Below are positions 28,991 to 37,171 of a DNA stretch of 64,000 nucleotides, one piece after another (position 1 is the stretch's first letter; the number at the start of each line of letters is the position of its first letter). The DNA is taken from positions 496,001 through 560,000 of the forward strand of contig CAVOJD010000029.1 of assembly GCA_963696075.1 (NCBI GenBank). Reading direction: 5' to 3'. The stretch comes from CAJQQK01 sp963696075. GTDB lineage: Bacteria > Pseudomonadota > Alphaproteobacteria > Rhizobiales > Hyphomicrobiaceae. The notes under the pieces are model-generated. The model saw only the letters and a program-made list of their open reading frames with translations. It did not search any database and was not told the origin of the DNA. The position numbers and the translations under genes were made by a program.

Positions 28991-29022
28991 CGGAGGCTCC
29001 ACCCGGGGCCTCCGTTTTTTTT
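28991..29022 (+). terminator. intrinsic terminator after ldtR
   Basis: A perfect 7-bp stem (CGGAGGC with GCCTCCG, 28991-29014) is followed by eight T residues. It is one of the cleanest terminators in the window and separates ldtR from the L,D-transpeptidase gene. Confidence 0.9.
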
Positions 29023-29467
29023 GTGGGTCGCGCATCCCCCCTGGCGGCCGTGACACGGTGTGGCTGGCTCGCATCATCCGATTGCGGAACGCTGGACCTG
29101 CCCCGTCCTTTCACTCCCACTCGGACTGTGGATAAGGTATGCTGTTCGCATCAGCTCGAGCTTTGCGGGGAACTATCGCGCTGATGCTGCGGCATAATCC
29201 GCGACCGATGTTCGTACAGGGGGAGCATCATCGTCCAGTTGGGCGATGGTGGGACGAAGTCATCAGCTTTCAGTCATCACACACTGTGCAGGCCTGCCGG
29301 GCTTCGCTGGGCGCAAGGCGCGGTCAGCTGGTTGGGCATTTCGGTGGGCGTTCCGGCAGTTGGATGGATGATCGCGGGATAGATTGACGTTTGCAATCCG
29401 AACCAGTGCCACGAAATCATCACGGATGCTGCGCTTCAATGGGCAAAGCAAGGGGCAGATAAAGCGA
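29023..29467 (+). promoter_or_regulatory. upstream region of the L,D-transpeptidase gene, with a DnaA-box match
   Basis: This is 445 bp without a convincing gene. TGTGGATAA, the complement of the DnaA box TTATCCACA, is at 29127-29135. The remainder should hold the ldtP promoter and, by analogy with Rhizobiales, LdtR sites; none can be assigned by eye. Short frames here lack ribosome binding sites. Confidence 0.35.
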
Positions 29468-30814
29468 ATGCGCGACCAAGGTACGAACTTCACCGCTGCA
29501 CGGGTGGCTGCAGCGCGCCGCAGCCAGGAACGCGAGCGGGCTCTGCAGGTACTGATTGCCGGCTCGCTGACGGTGCTGGCCGGGGCCGCCATTTATCTGG
29601 CGCAGCCGACCTCAGTCGCAAAAGCCGAAGAGGCTGGCACAAGCTGGATCAGTTTCAGCGGCCGTCCGGCGGATGCCGTCTCGTCGCGCTCCTACGATCG
29701 CCAGTTCGTGCGCGAGTGGGAAGCCAATCCGCCGCGCGGTTATCCAACGCTGTCCCGCAAGAACGTCGACGCCACGCGCGATGCGCTCAAACGCTATGAA
29801 GAGATCGTCAAGGCCGGCGGCTGGGGCACGTTGCCCGAGGGCCGCCTCGAAGCCGGGATGACGTCGAGCGGCGTGCGCGCACTCCAGGAACGCCTGATCG
29901 CCTCACGCGATCTGCGCGGCGCCGCCCCGAGCGGCTATTTCGACTATGAGACGGAACGCGGTCTCAAGCGTTTCCAGGCAACCAACGGCCTGACGCCCAC
30001 CGGCATCGTCGATGATCGCACGCGCAAGGCGCTGAACATTCCCGCCAAGGATCGCCTCAAGCAACTGCGGGTCAACCTCAGCCGGCTCCGCTCCCTCGTG
30101 CAGTCAGGCAAGCAGCGCTACGTCGTCGTGAACATCCCTGCCGCCCAGATCGAGGCCGTCGAGGATGATCGCGTCATCTCGCGCCATGCCGGCGTTGTCG
30201 GCAAGCTCGAACGCCCGACGCCGCAGCTCTCTTCGAGCATTCACGAATTGAACTTCAATCCGGTCTGGCGCCTTCCCCCCACGGTGGTCACCAAGGATCT
30301 GATCCCCAAGGGCCGCGAAATGGCGCGCGCGAAACAGAACGTGCTCGAGAAATACGGCATTGATGCCTACGCAGGTGATCGCAAGCTCGACCCCAAGAAG
30401 ATCCGCTGGAACACGTCCCAGCCCTATCAGTTGAGCTATCGCCAGCAGCCAGGTGAAGAAAATCCGCTTGGTTTCGTGAAGATCAATTTCCACAATCAGC
30501 ATTCGGTCTATCTGCACGACACGCCGTCGGATCGCCTGTTCGGGCGCAACTTCCGTGCGGCCAGTTCCGGCTGTGTGCGGGTCGAGAACGTCGAGCGCCT
30601 GGTGTCGTGGCTGCTGCGCGATACCAACAAGTGGTCCGTCGCCGACGTCCAGCGCATCAAGAAGACGGGTGAGACCAAGACCGTGCGGCTCAAACGCGCC
30701 GTGCCGCTCAAGATGGTCTACCTGACGGCCTGGGCCACGGAAGATGGCGTCGTCCAGTTTCGCCGCGACCTCTATAGCCGCGACGGCGTCGGACAACTCG
30801 CAGCCAACTACTGA
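29468..30814 (+). CDS. ldtP: L,D-transpeptidase with peptidoglycan-binding domain (LdtP-like)
   Basis: This enzyme forms or edits 3-3 crosslinks or protein attachments in peptidoglycan. A single membrane segment (LQVLIAGSLTVLAGAAIYLA, about residues 28-47) anchors it. A peptidoglycan-binding domain 1 follows (VRALQERLIASRD ... RGLKRFQATNGLTPTGIVD). The YkuD domain carries YLHDTPS with His350 and AASSGCVRVEN with the catalytic Cys369. The start is uncertain: ATG 29468 (AGGGG 12 bases upstream) or ATG 29426. It lies downstream of ldtR, the expected regulator. Confidence 0.9.
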   Translation: MRDQGTNFTAARVAAARRSQERERALQVLIAGSLTVLAGAAIYLAQPTSVAKAEEAGTSWISFSGRPADAVSSRSYDRQFVREWEANPPRGYPTLSRKNVDATRDALKRYEEIVKAGGWGTLPEGRLEAGMTSSGVRALQERLIASRDLRGAAPSGYFDYETERGLKRFQATNGLTPTGIVDDRTRKALNIPAKDRLKQLRVNLSRLRSLVQSGKQRYVVVNIPAAQIEAVEDDRVISRHAGVVGKLERPTPQLSSSIHELNFNPVWRLPPTVVTKDLIPKGREMARAKQNVLEKYGIDAYAGDRKLDPKKIRWNTSQPYQLSYRQQPGEENPLGFVKINFHNQHSVYLHDTPSDRLFGRNFRAASSGCVRVENVERLVSWLLRDTNKWSVADVQRIKKTGETKTVRLKRAVPLKMVYLTAWATEDGVVQFRRDLYSRDGVGQLAANY

Positions 30815-31134
30815 CGATACAACTGACGCAGGGGGCATCCGCGGCGCCGGCCGGGCGCTGAGCCGCGCCTGGTGGCCGGCGGCGCGGTTAAGGTCGCGTC
30901 CGGCGACGCCGGATCGTGCTCCCTAAGGGGACGGCTCCGCCGGCATAGCTGCCAGCAGTTCCGGATCATCAGGCCCGGAAATGCGCCCGCGACGGACAGC
31001 GGCCGACCTGCGACCGTCGGAAGGCTGTTTTTTAGCCTCCAGAGGTGGTATCTGCCGGGCTCCGACAATAGGCCGGGTGCGATGCCGCGACCGCGGCGTG
31101 CCGCCGACCGGGCCAAGGTTGAAGAGGATGCCCC
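30815..31134 (+). promoter_or_regulatory. 320-bp leader region of glyA
   Basis: This is a GC-rich gap with no credible gene. Around 31003-31040 a small stem (CCGAC...GTCGG) is followed by AAGGCTG, six T residues and AGCCTCC, which can itself fold as AGGCT-T-run-AGCCT. This could be an attenuator-like element, but it does not match a glycine, SAM or tetrahydrofolate riboswitch that I can recognise. Confidence 0.3.
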
Positions 31135-32439
31135 ATGGCAATTGCCCAGACGCTCAACCGCGGGATTACCGACGGCTTCTTCGAGAAGTCGCTGGCCGAG
31201 GCCGATCCCGAGATCTTTTCCGCCGTTGAAAAGGAACGCACCCGCCAGCAGCAGGAAATCGAGCTGATCGCATCGGAGAACATCGTCTCCCGCGCTGTCC
31301 TCGAGGCGGCGGGCTCCGTGCTGACCAACAAGTACGCCGAAGGCTATCCCGGCAAGCGCTATTACGGCGGCTGCCAGTACGTCGACATCGCCGAGGACCT
31401 CGCCATCGAGCGCGCCAAGAAGCTGTTCGGCTGCAGCTATGCCAACGTCCAGCCGAACTCCGGCAGCCAGGCCAACCAGGCCGTCTTCCTCGCGCTGCTC
31501 GAGCCCGGTGACAGCTTCATGGGGCTTGACCTCGCAGCCGGCGGCCACCTCACCCACGGCTCGCCCGTCAACGTGTCCGGCAAGTGGTTCGAGGTCACGT
31601 CTTATGGCGTCGGCCGCGACACCGGCACCATCGACATGGACGAGGTGGCGGAAAAGGCGCGCGCCTCGAAGCCGAAGATCATCATCGCCGGAGGTTCGGC
31701 CTACGCCCGTTTCTGGGACTTCGCCCGCTTCCGCGAGATCGCCGATGAGGTTGGCGCCTACTTGTTCGTCGATATGGCGCACGTCGCGGGGCTCGTCGCA
31801 GGTGGTGTCCACCCAAGCCCATTCCCGCATGCCCATGTGGCAACCACCACGACGCACAAAACGCTAAGAGGTCCGCGCGGCGGCATGATCCTCGCGAACG
31901 ACGAGGCGATCGGCAAGAAGCTCAATTCCGCTGTCTTCCCCGGCATGCAGGGCGGCCCCCTGATGCACATCATCGCGGGTAAGGCGGTGGCCTTCCACGA
32001 GGCGTTACAGCCGGAGTTCAAGGTGTACTGCGCCCAGGTCGTCAAGAACGCCAAGGCGCTGGCCGCAACGCTGGAAGCGCGCGGCTATAAAATCGTCACC
32101 GGCGGCACCGACAATCACTTGATGCTGGTCGATCTCAGATCAAAGGGCCTGACCGGCAAGGACGCCGAGATCGCCTTGGGCAAGGCCAACATCACCTGCA
32201 ACAAGAACGGCGTGCCGTTCGACCCGGAAAAGCCGTTCGTGACATCGGGCATCCGCCTCGGCACGCCAGCCGGCACGACGCGCGGTTTTGGCGAGGCTGA
32301 GTTTGTCGAAGTCGGCAATATGATCGCAGCCGTCCTCGACAGCGTCGCCCAGTCCGGCCCCGATGGCGACAGCGCCGTGGTCGACAAGGTCAAGCGCGAT
32401 GCGATCGAATTGTGCGGGCGGTTCCCGATTTACGAATAA
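31135..32439 (+). CDS. glyA: serine hydroxymethyltransferase
   Basis: GlyA interconverts serine and glycine while loading one-carbon units on tetrahydrofolate, with PLP as cofactor. The 434-residue protein shows the N-terminal ELIASENIVSRAVLEAAGS, the substrate motif YAEGYPGKRYYGGCQ, and the PLP-lysine motif VATTTTHKTLRGPRGG. Later blocks include GIRLGTPAGTTRGFGE. The start is ATG 31135, with GAAGAGG upstream. It precedes nrdR, as is usual in alphaproteobacteria. Confidence 0.97.
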   Translation: MAIAQTLNRGITDGFFEKSLAEADPEIFSAVEKERTRQQQEIELIASENIVSRAVLEAAGSVLTNKYAEGYPGKRYYGGCQYVDIAEDLAIERAKKLFGCSYANVQPNSGSQANQAVFLALLEPGDSFMGLDLAAGGHLTHGSPVNVSGKWFEVTSYGVGRDTGTIDMDEVAEKARASKPKIIIAGGSAYARFWDFARFREIADEVGAYLFVDMAHVAGLVAGGVHPSPFPHAHVATTTTHKTLRGPRGGMILANDEAIGKKLNSAVFPGMQGGPLMHIIAGKAVAFHEALQPEFKVYCAQVVKNAKALAATLEARGYKIVTGGTDNHLMLVDLRSKGLTGKDAEIALGKANITCNKNGVPFDPEKPFVTSGIRLGTPAGTTRGFGEAEFVEVGNMIAAVLDSVAQSGPDGDSAVVDKVKRDAIELCGRFPIYE

Positions 32440-32522
32440 GTTTCGGGCCCGACCTACATGCCGCCTGTGCAGGGCACTTTGCGATTGATGGATATGCGCG
32501 CTCCCGCCTCTCCATCTTGCCT

Positions 32523-32553
32523 CCCCGGAAAACGCGTCAGCGTTTATCCGGGG
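32523..32553 (+). terminator. long hairpin after glyA
   Basis: A stem of about 13 bp (CCCCGGA-AAACGC with GCGTTT-ATCCGGGG; loop GTCA) lies about 85 bp after the glyA stop. There is no T run, so it may be an mRNA-stabilising or attenuating structure rather than a classical terminator. Confidence 0.5.
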
Positions 32554-32660
32554 GCTTCCGCGGTGATGGCGGAATTCCCTGCGGCACGGTGTAAAGATCC
32601 CGGCTCAGCACTGCCGCGCGGTCCGGGACCGCAGAAATTTGTGGGTGTGTGTTAAAAGGC

Positions 32661-32723
32661 GGGGAGTTCGAGGGGTGTCCCCTCGAGCGGGTTCGGGCGG
32701 CAGCCCGATTGCGCAGCAAATCG
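32661..32723 (+). repeat. double-hairpin repeat, copy 1 (nrdR leader)
   Basis: Two successive hairpins: CGAGGGG-TGT-CCCCTCG (32669-32685) and TCGGGC-GGCA-GCCCGA (32693-32708), followed by TTGCGCAGCAAATCG. The same architecture, loops and tail recur at 39575-39639, but the stems differ in sequence while staying paired. The nrdR ribosome binding site and GTG start follow within 21 bp. Confidence 0.75.
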
Positions 32724-32743
32724 CTGCATCAGGGGGTATCGTC

Positions 32744-33223
32744 GTGCGCTGTCCGTTCTGTGCCAATGAAGAAACCCAGGTCAAGGACAGCCGTCCGACC
32801 GAGGAGAATTCCGCCATCCGCCGCAGGCGCGTGTGCCCCGTCTGCGGCGGCCGTTTCACGACGTTCGAGCGGGTCCAGTTGCGCGAACTCGAAGTCGAAA
32901 AGCGCTCCGGCGAAAAGGTCCTGTTCGACCGCAACAAGCTGCAGCGCTCTGTCGAGGTGGCTTTGAGAAAACGCCCCGTCGAGCCGGAACGCATCGACCG
33001 CATGGTATCGGGCATCGTGCGCCAGTTGGAAGCCTCGGGCGAAGCGACGATCAACTCGCACCAGATCGGCGAGATGGTGATGGCAGCACTGCGGGAGTTG
33101 GATGCGGTGGGGTACGTGCGCTTTGCGAGCGTCTACCGCGATTTCCGCGAAGTCCAGGATTTCCAGGATGTGCTGGGCGAGATAGGACGGGCACCGGGCG
33201 AGGATGTGGAGGTTGGGGAGTAG
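32744..33223 (+). CDS. nrdR: transcriptional repressor NrdR
   Basis: NrdR represses ribonucleotide reductase genes when bound to dATP and ATP. The N-terminal zinc ribbon has CPFC (residues 3-6) and CPVC (about 31-34), followed by the ATP-cone (VLFDRNKLQRSVEVAL ... VRFASVYRDFREV). GTG 32744 is chosen: AGGGGG lies 7 bases upstream and the protein then begins with the standard RCPFC. The open frame upstream is read-through of the repeat at 32661-32723. The usual downstream partner ribD is 8.7 kb away. Confidence 0.95.
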   Translation: MRCPFCANEETQVKDSRPTEENSAIRRRRVCPVCGGRFTTFERVQLRELEVEKRSGEKVLFDRNKLQRSVEVALRKRPVEPERIDRMVSGIVRQLEASGEATINSHQIGEMVMAALRELDAVGYVRFASVYRDFREVQDFQDVLGEIGRAPGEDVEVGE

Positions 33224-33355
33224 GGGGGCGGCGAATTGGCGTCGGCCTAATGCGCCAGGCGGCTATGTGGCGGCGGGAGCTGGTCGCGAAGGGCCATTTC
33301 GGGACCTTTCCAAAATGCGAATGTCGGCGGCAGCCACCGCCGACATCCAGTGCCG

Positions 33356-33910
33356 CTACTTTTCCTTCTGCTTGACTTCGCTGTACTCACCGCGAAGCTG
33401 CAATTTCACCGTGACAGCCGTTTTATCACGATTGCGCCAAAACCAGCCATGATCGCCGGCGAACGGCGTTTTGAAACTGCCTTCGCCTGCGGTCTTGCCG
33501 CGTTCTCTCTTATATGTGACTTCCTTCTGGCCGCTGTGCGCATGGAGGTCGAAATTTATGCGGCCTCCTTCGGCCGACCACTTATATTCAGCAGTGGCGT
33601 CTTTCTGCATGACAAGCTTGACCTCCATGGCATTGCCTGGTGCCAGCGTGAAAGTCACTTCGTCCTTCCAAGCCTCTTGAGCGTGTGCCGACGGGATCAA
33701 GAATTGCCACAGTTTGTCGATCGCATTCGACCCCTTATCGCCATGCGATTTGCGATCTTCTTCTGCTTCTTTGGCCAAGCCTTCCTTGATCTCACCCATC
33801 TCGGTCAGACCAAGGACACGTCCGGCTCCTGTCGGATCGATTCCGTATTCAGCGGGCAAGACGATCGTTATCAGGATCGCTATCGCTGCAAAGTAAATGC
33901 GAGAAGTCAT
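33356..33910 (-). CDS. transmembrane anchor-like protein of metal-resistance clusters
   Basis: A 184-residue protein with an N-terminal membrane segment (IYFAAIAILITIVLPAEYGID) followed by PTGAGRVLGLTEMGEIK, a signature I associate with the so-called transmembrane anchor proteins found beside HupE and heavy-metal exporters. The C-terminal domain is a periplasmic beta-type sequence (VTFTLAPGNAMEVKLVM ... GDHGWFWRNRDKT). Function is unknown. The start directly abuts the stop of the restored upstream frame (TGA-ATG). Base composition is lower in GC than the flanking housekeeping genes. Confidence 0.7.
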   Translation of the reverse strand: MTSRIYFAAIAILITIVLPAEYGIDPTGAGRVLGLTEMGEIKEGLAKEAEEDRKSHGDKGSNAIDKLWQFLIPSAHAQEAWKDEVTFTLAPGNAMEVKLVMQKDATAEYKWSAEGGRINFDLHAHSGQKEVTYKRERGKTAGEGSFKTPFAGDHGWFWRNRDKTAVTVKLQLRGEYSEVKQKEK

Positions 33911-34302
33911 TCAGTTCTGGGAGTGCTCGGCGAGAGTTGCAAGTTCGGATATTCCAATCAATTCGTTTCTAAGCTGACCGAAAGTCCTGTCAAGATTGGA
34001 ACCGCGTAAGTTTCATCGTAGGTGGTCTCCCACTCATGTCGATTATGAATTTCTCCAGCCTCTAGTTTGGTGCCAAGGCTACGCATGACGAATGCATTGA
34101 CCATACTCATCTCGAGGCATGAGAACTTGAAGAAGGCCAGGGCGAAATGCGCGTAAACCTCCTTAGGCGCGACAACGTCGGGGGCATCAAGTTCCGGAAA
34201 CTCCTGCAGCAAAGCCTGTGTTTTCTCGTCAGTCAGCATTCTTCCAATCCCTGTGGCGGCTGCCTCAAGTACGCCTTGAACGTGTGATAGCCTGCTCACC
34301 AT
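33911..34302 (-). pseudogene. hypothetical protein gene with probable one-base deletion
   Basis: The apparent frame (ATG 34302) ends at 33958 after 114 residues, closing with an unconvincing tail. Near 34009, shifting by one base opens a second frame (SNLDRTFGQLRNELIGISEL, then ATLAEHSQN) that ends with TGA at 33911-33913, directly abutting the ATG of the next gene. One lost base in the GCGG stretch would join the two parts into a protein of about 130 residues. No family is recognised; the body is helical (VYAHFALAFFKFSCLEMS). Either a pseudogene or a base-calling error. Confidence 0.6.
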
Positions 34303-34517
34303 TTACTTATTAGGTCGGGGAATCCACCATGGCATCGCGCGAAGAGGTTTATAGCACGTTCGGGCAAGTCTCTGAGACGCTCGCCAAAACGAGAGCAAGA
34401 GAAAACGTGAGCAGCAAAATCGCGTGCACGTTGGACACGCGAAATGCGCCCAAAAGGTTGGGTGGCATCCGGAAACTCCGCATAGCATTGATCAGAAAGA
34501 ATGTCGGTTCGCTCTGA

Positions 34518-34880
34518 TTAAACGCGCGGCGGTCGTTCTGGCGGTTTTGCACGTGTGGAGGCAAAGTTCTCGCTTGGCACACGCCACTTCTGGCGCGTCA
34601 GCGAGTAGGAGTTCCCACTAGGGGGATGTGACAGGAAGATCGGACTGTGGTCGTGATCGGCCTGATCATGCGCGTGACCATGAAGCAACCACAACAGTTC
34701 CTCGATTGTCCTGTGACTGTGACTGTGACCGTGGTCAGCTTCGGCATGCACGCTATGGCCGCCAGGCTGCGGAGCATGCCCGATGTTCGCTGTGAGGGAT
34801 GAAACGAGCAAAGCGAGGCAGAGCAAGACGCTTAGCCCGGCCCTTTGTCGATTTCCAAGCGATCGCAGCAGTTCAATCAC
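34518..34880 (-). CDS. small exported His-rich protein of Czc-type metal clusters
   Basis: A 120-residue protein with an N-terminal signal segment (GLSVLLCLALLVSSLTANI) and a His-rich centre (HGHSHSH, HGHAHDQADHDHSP). The C-terminus ends in a typical Pro/Arg-rich PPERPPRV. The pattern matches the small proteins that often precede CzcCBA-type cobalt-zinc-cadmium efflux genes, where the His clusters are thought to bind metal. No efflux pump genes are nearby except the CDF exporter, so this looks like a leftover of a metal island. Confidence 0.7.
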   Translation of the reverse strand: MIELLRSLGNRQRAGLSVLLCLALLVSSLTANIGHAPQPGGHSVHAEADHGHSHSHRTIEELLWLLHGHAHDQADHDHSPIFLSHPPSGNSYSLTRQKWRVPSENFASTRAKPPERPPRV

Positions 34881-35201
34881 GATCTCTTCATCCAGACCTG
34901 TTTATCCAGTCGCCCAGCTGCCGGCATTTAGCCCAGATCGAAACCAGCAGCAAGCTGTTGGCGTAAGAATGGGCCGACTATGTGGCTTGAGACGCAATGC
35001 TTTGAGCAATTTTCATCGCAGTTATGCTCAATAAAGAGCTTTCTGAGTTGGGCCACTTGCCTCTTCAATCGCGCGTCCGCTGTCTGAACGCAGCGGACCA
35101 TCGTTTGCTCGAAATGCGGTGACGTTCCCGGAAAGGCAAATTCAGGCGCTTCATCCGAGGCGCCGTGCGCTGTTGTCGCGACAATCATCCTCAACCACCG
35201 C

Positions 35202-35494
35202 GTCATCCCGGTGCGTGTCACCGGGATCCATTTATCGGCTGGCGACGGGCGGCGAGGGACCGGGCTCGCGTCTGCCGCGCACACCGTGAAACGATCGCGG
35301 CTCACGTCGTGTTGAGAAATGGGTCCCGGTGACACGCACCGGGATGACTCCGTGGCTTGGCTGACAGCTTCGGACAGCCCCCACCGTGTCATCCTGGCCG
35401 ACCAAGGGGAGAGCCGGGACCCAGGGCCGGGAACCCTTGCCGCCCGTGTCTCTTTCCCTCGGTCCCGGATCGCGCTGCGCGCGTCCGGGATGAC
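35202..35494 (+). repeat. 293-bp composite repeat, copy A
   Basis: Module 1 (35202-35348, 147 bp) has 29-bp terminal inverted repeats (GTCATCCCGGTGCGTGTCAC...; one mismatch). Module 2 (35388-35494, 107 bp) is bounded by GTCATCC and GGATGAC and has internal complementarity around CCGGGACC. A shared 39-bp spacer joins them. Copy B at 36859-37151 has the same length and orientation. No coding capacity was found, and the surrounding 34881-35656 holds no gene. Confidence 0.85.
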
Positions 35495-35656
35495 TCCGGG
35501 GGGAGGCTGTTGCCGGCGCGTTGTTGGCAGCGTCTGCCGGATCGACGGCACAGTCTGCCCCGACGCGGAGCGCATTGCGCGGTCCCTAACGATCGGCTGG
35601 GGAGCGCATCGAGAGGGTGGACGGCGCTCACGCTCACGCTCACGCTCACGGCCCGG

Positions 35657-36580
35657 TCAAATCCGGACGGCGTCGTGGGCGTTGTGGCGTTTGGCCTTGT
35701 TCTCCGGCTCGACGTGGATGACGGTGCGGGCGCCCTCGACGGATTGGCTGATCGCGGCTTCGAGCCGGTCGCAAATCGCATGGGCCGCCTCGACCGTCAT
35801 CGCGCCCGGCACCACCAGATGGAACTCCACGAACACCCGCCGGCCGGCAACGCGCGTGCGAATGTCGTGGGCCTCGACGGCGCCCGTCCCGTTGAGGCGG
35901 ATGGCTTGTTTGACCTTGTCGGTTGTCTCAGGTGGTGCAGCTTCGTCGAGCAGGCTCGAGAGCGAGTTTCGCGTGATCCGATAACCCTGCCACAGGATGT
36001 TGATGGCGACGGCGGCAGCCAGCAACGGATCGAGAAGGCTCCACCCGCTGACGGTCGCGATGATGAGGCCGACGACGACGCCGGCCGACGTTATGACATC
36101 GGTGACGAGATGCCATCCGTCCGCATGGAGGGCTGGCGAACGCCATGCCGTGCCCCGCGTGATCAGGAACCAGGCCCAGATCGAATTGATGACGGCGGCG
36201 CCGATGTTGATGGCAAGCCCAAGCGCGGGTTGCTGGATCTCACGCGGGGTCTGCACGGCGCTCCAGGCGGCATCGAGCACGAGCAGGGCTGCGACGATGA
36301 TCAACACACCCTCGAATACGGCCGCGAAGTATTCCGCCTTGTGGTGGCCGAACGGATGCTGGTTGTCGGCGGGCGCCGCGCTGTAGCGAATGGCAATCAG
36401 CACCGCCAGAGCGGTAAGGATATTGGCAACACTCTCGAGCGCGTCTGAGTAGAGGGCGACACTGCCCGTGACGTAGTAGGCGACAAACTTGAGAGCCATG
36501 ACCAGCAACGCCACCACCAGACTGGCGTAGGCGGTGCGCGTGATCAACGTCTCGGTGCTGGTCTCGGGTGTCGACATCAT
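35657..36580 (-). CDS. cation diffusion facilitator exporter (CDF/FieF-like)
   Basis: A 307-residue inner-membrane antiporter that expels divalent metals. Six membrane segments are followed by a cytoplasmic metal-binding domain (VEFHLVVPGAMTVEAAHAIC, then TVIHVEPE). Metal sites are visible in TM2 (LYSDALESVAN) and TM5 (LHADGWHLVTDV), and HPFGHHKAEY lies between TM2 and TM3. Zn, Fe, Cd or Co are possible substrates. The start is one of two adjacent ATGs (36580 or 36577). The gene lies between two direct copies of the 293-bp repeat. Confidence 0.92.
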   Translation of the reverse strand: MMSTPETSTETLITRTAYASLVVALLVMALKFVAYYVTGSVALYSDALESVANILTALAVLIAIRYSAAPADNQHPFGHHKAEYFAAVFEGVLIIVAALLVLDAAWSAVQTPREIQQPALGLAINIGAAVINSIWAWFLITRGTAWRSPALHADGWHLVTDVITSAGVVVGLIIATVSGWSLLDPLLAAAVAINILWQGYRITRNSLSSLLDEAAPPETTDKVKQAIRLNGTGAVEAHDIRTRVAGRRVFVEFHLVVPGAMTVEAAHAICDRLEAAISQSVEGARTVIHVEPENKAKRHNAHDAVRI

Positions 36581-36858
36581 GCTTCGCGCAATGCAGGTCG
36601 CCTGGGGCGCCGCTGCGAGGGATATTGAAGGCGAACGATGGGCGCACGCCGAGGCCGATTGCCCCCGTGAGGGGGCGGCGCGGACCTTAGCCGTCAGAAA
36701 TGAGCGGGGCAAATAAGGCTGTGCGTTACGCTCCCCCTGGGTCACGGCGGCGGACGCCGGGTTGACCCTGTGGGTGGGCCAGCCGACAGCTGGACAGGTG
36801 GCGGCCCCATCGTCGGGCATCGTTGGTGTGAGCATGGCGCAATGGCGCCCCCCGCGAC

Positions 36859-37151
36859 GTCATCCCGGTGCGCGTCACCGGGATCCATCTATCGGCTGGG
36901 GACGGGCGGCGAGGCAGCGGGCTGGCGTCTGCTGCGCGCACCTTATGACGATCGCGGCTCACGTCGTGTTGGGACATGGATCCCGGTGACGCGCACCGGG
37001 ATGACTCCGTGGCTTGGCTGACAGCTTCGGACAGCCCCCACCGTGTCATCCTGGCCGACCGACGGGAGCGCCGGGACCCGGGGTGGCTCACTCAGCGGCC
37101 CGCATCCCTTGCCCTGGGTCCCGGGTCTCGCTAGCGCTCGCCCGGGATGAC
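36859..37151 (+). repeat. 293-bp composite repeat, copy B
   Basis: Direct counterpart of copy A: module 1 at 36859-37005 (147 bp, 29-bp terminal inverted repeats with no mismatch) and module 2 at 37045-37151 (107 bp). Module 1 and the spacer are nearly identical to copy A. Module 2 has diverged internally while keeping its length and ends. The region 36581-36858 before it holds no gene. Confidence 0.85.
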
Positions 37152-37171
37152 ACCAAGGGGGGGTGGCAGGG

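Noticed and set aside
34329..34517. 62-codon plus-strand frame between the metal-island genes
   Set aside because: Starts with ATG but has no ribosome binding site, no recognisable motif, and composition unlike a real gene. Treated as non-coding.
34928..35575. 215-codon minus-strand frame over repeat copy A
   Set aside because: Most of it is read-through of the palindromic repeat, and the rest shows no family.
35202..37151. Insertion sequence carrying the CDF gene
   Set aside because: The ends are inverted repeats, but no transposase frame exists in or near either copy, so only a repeat is called.
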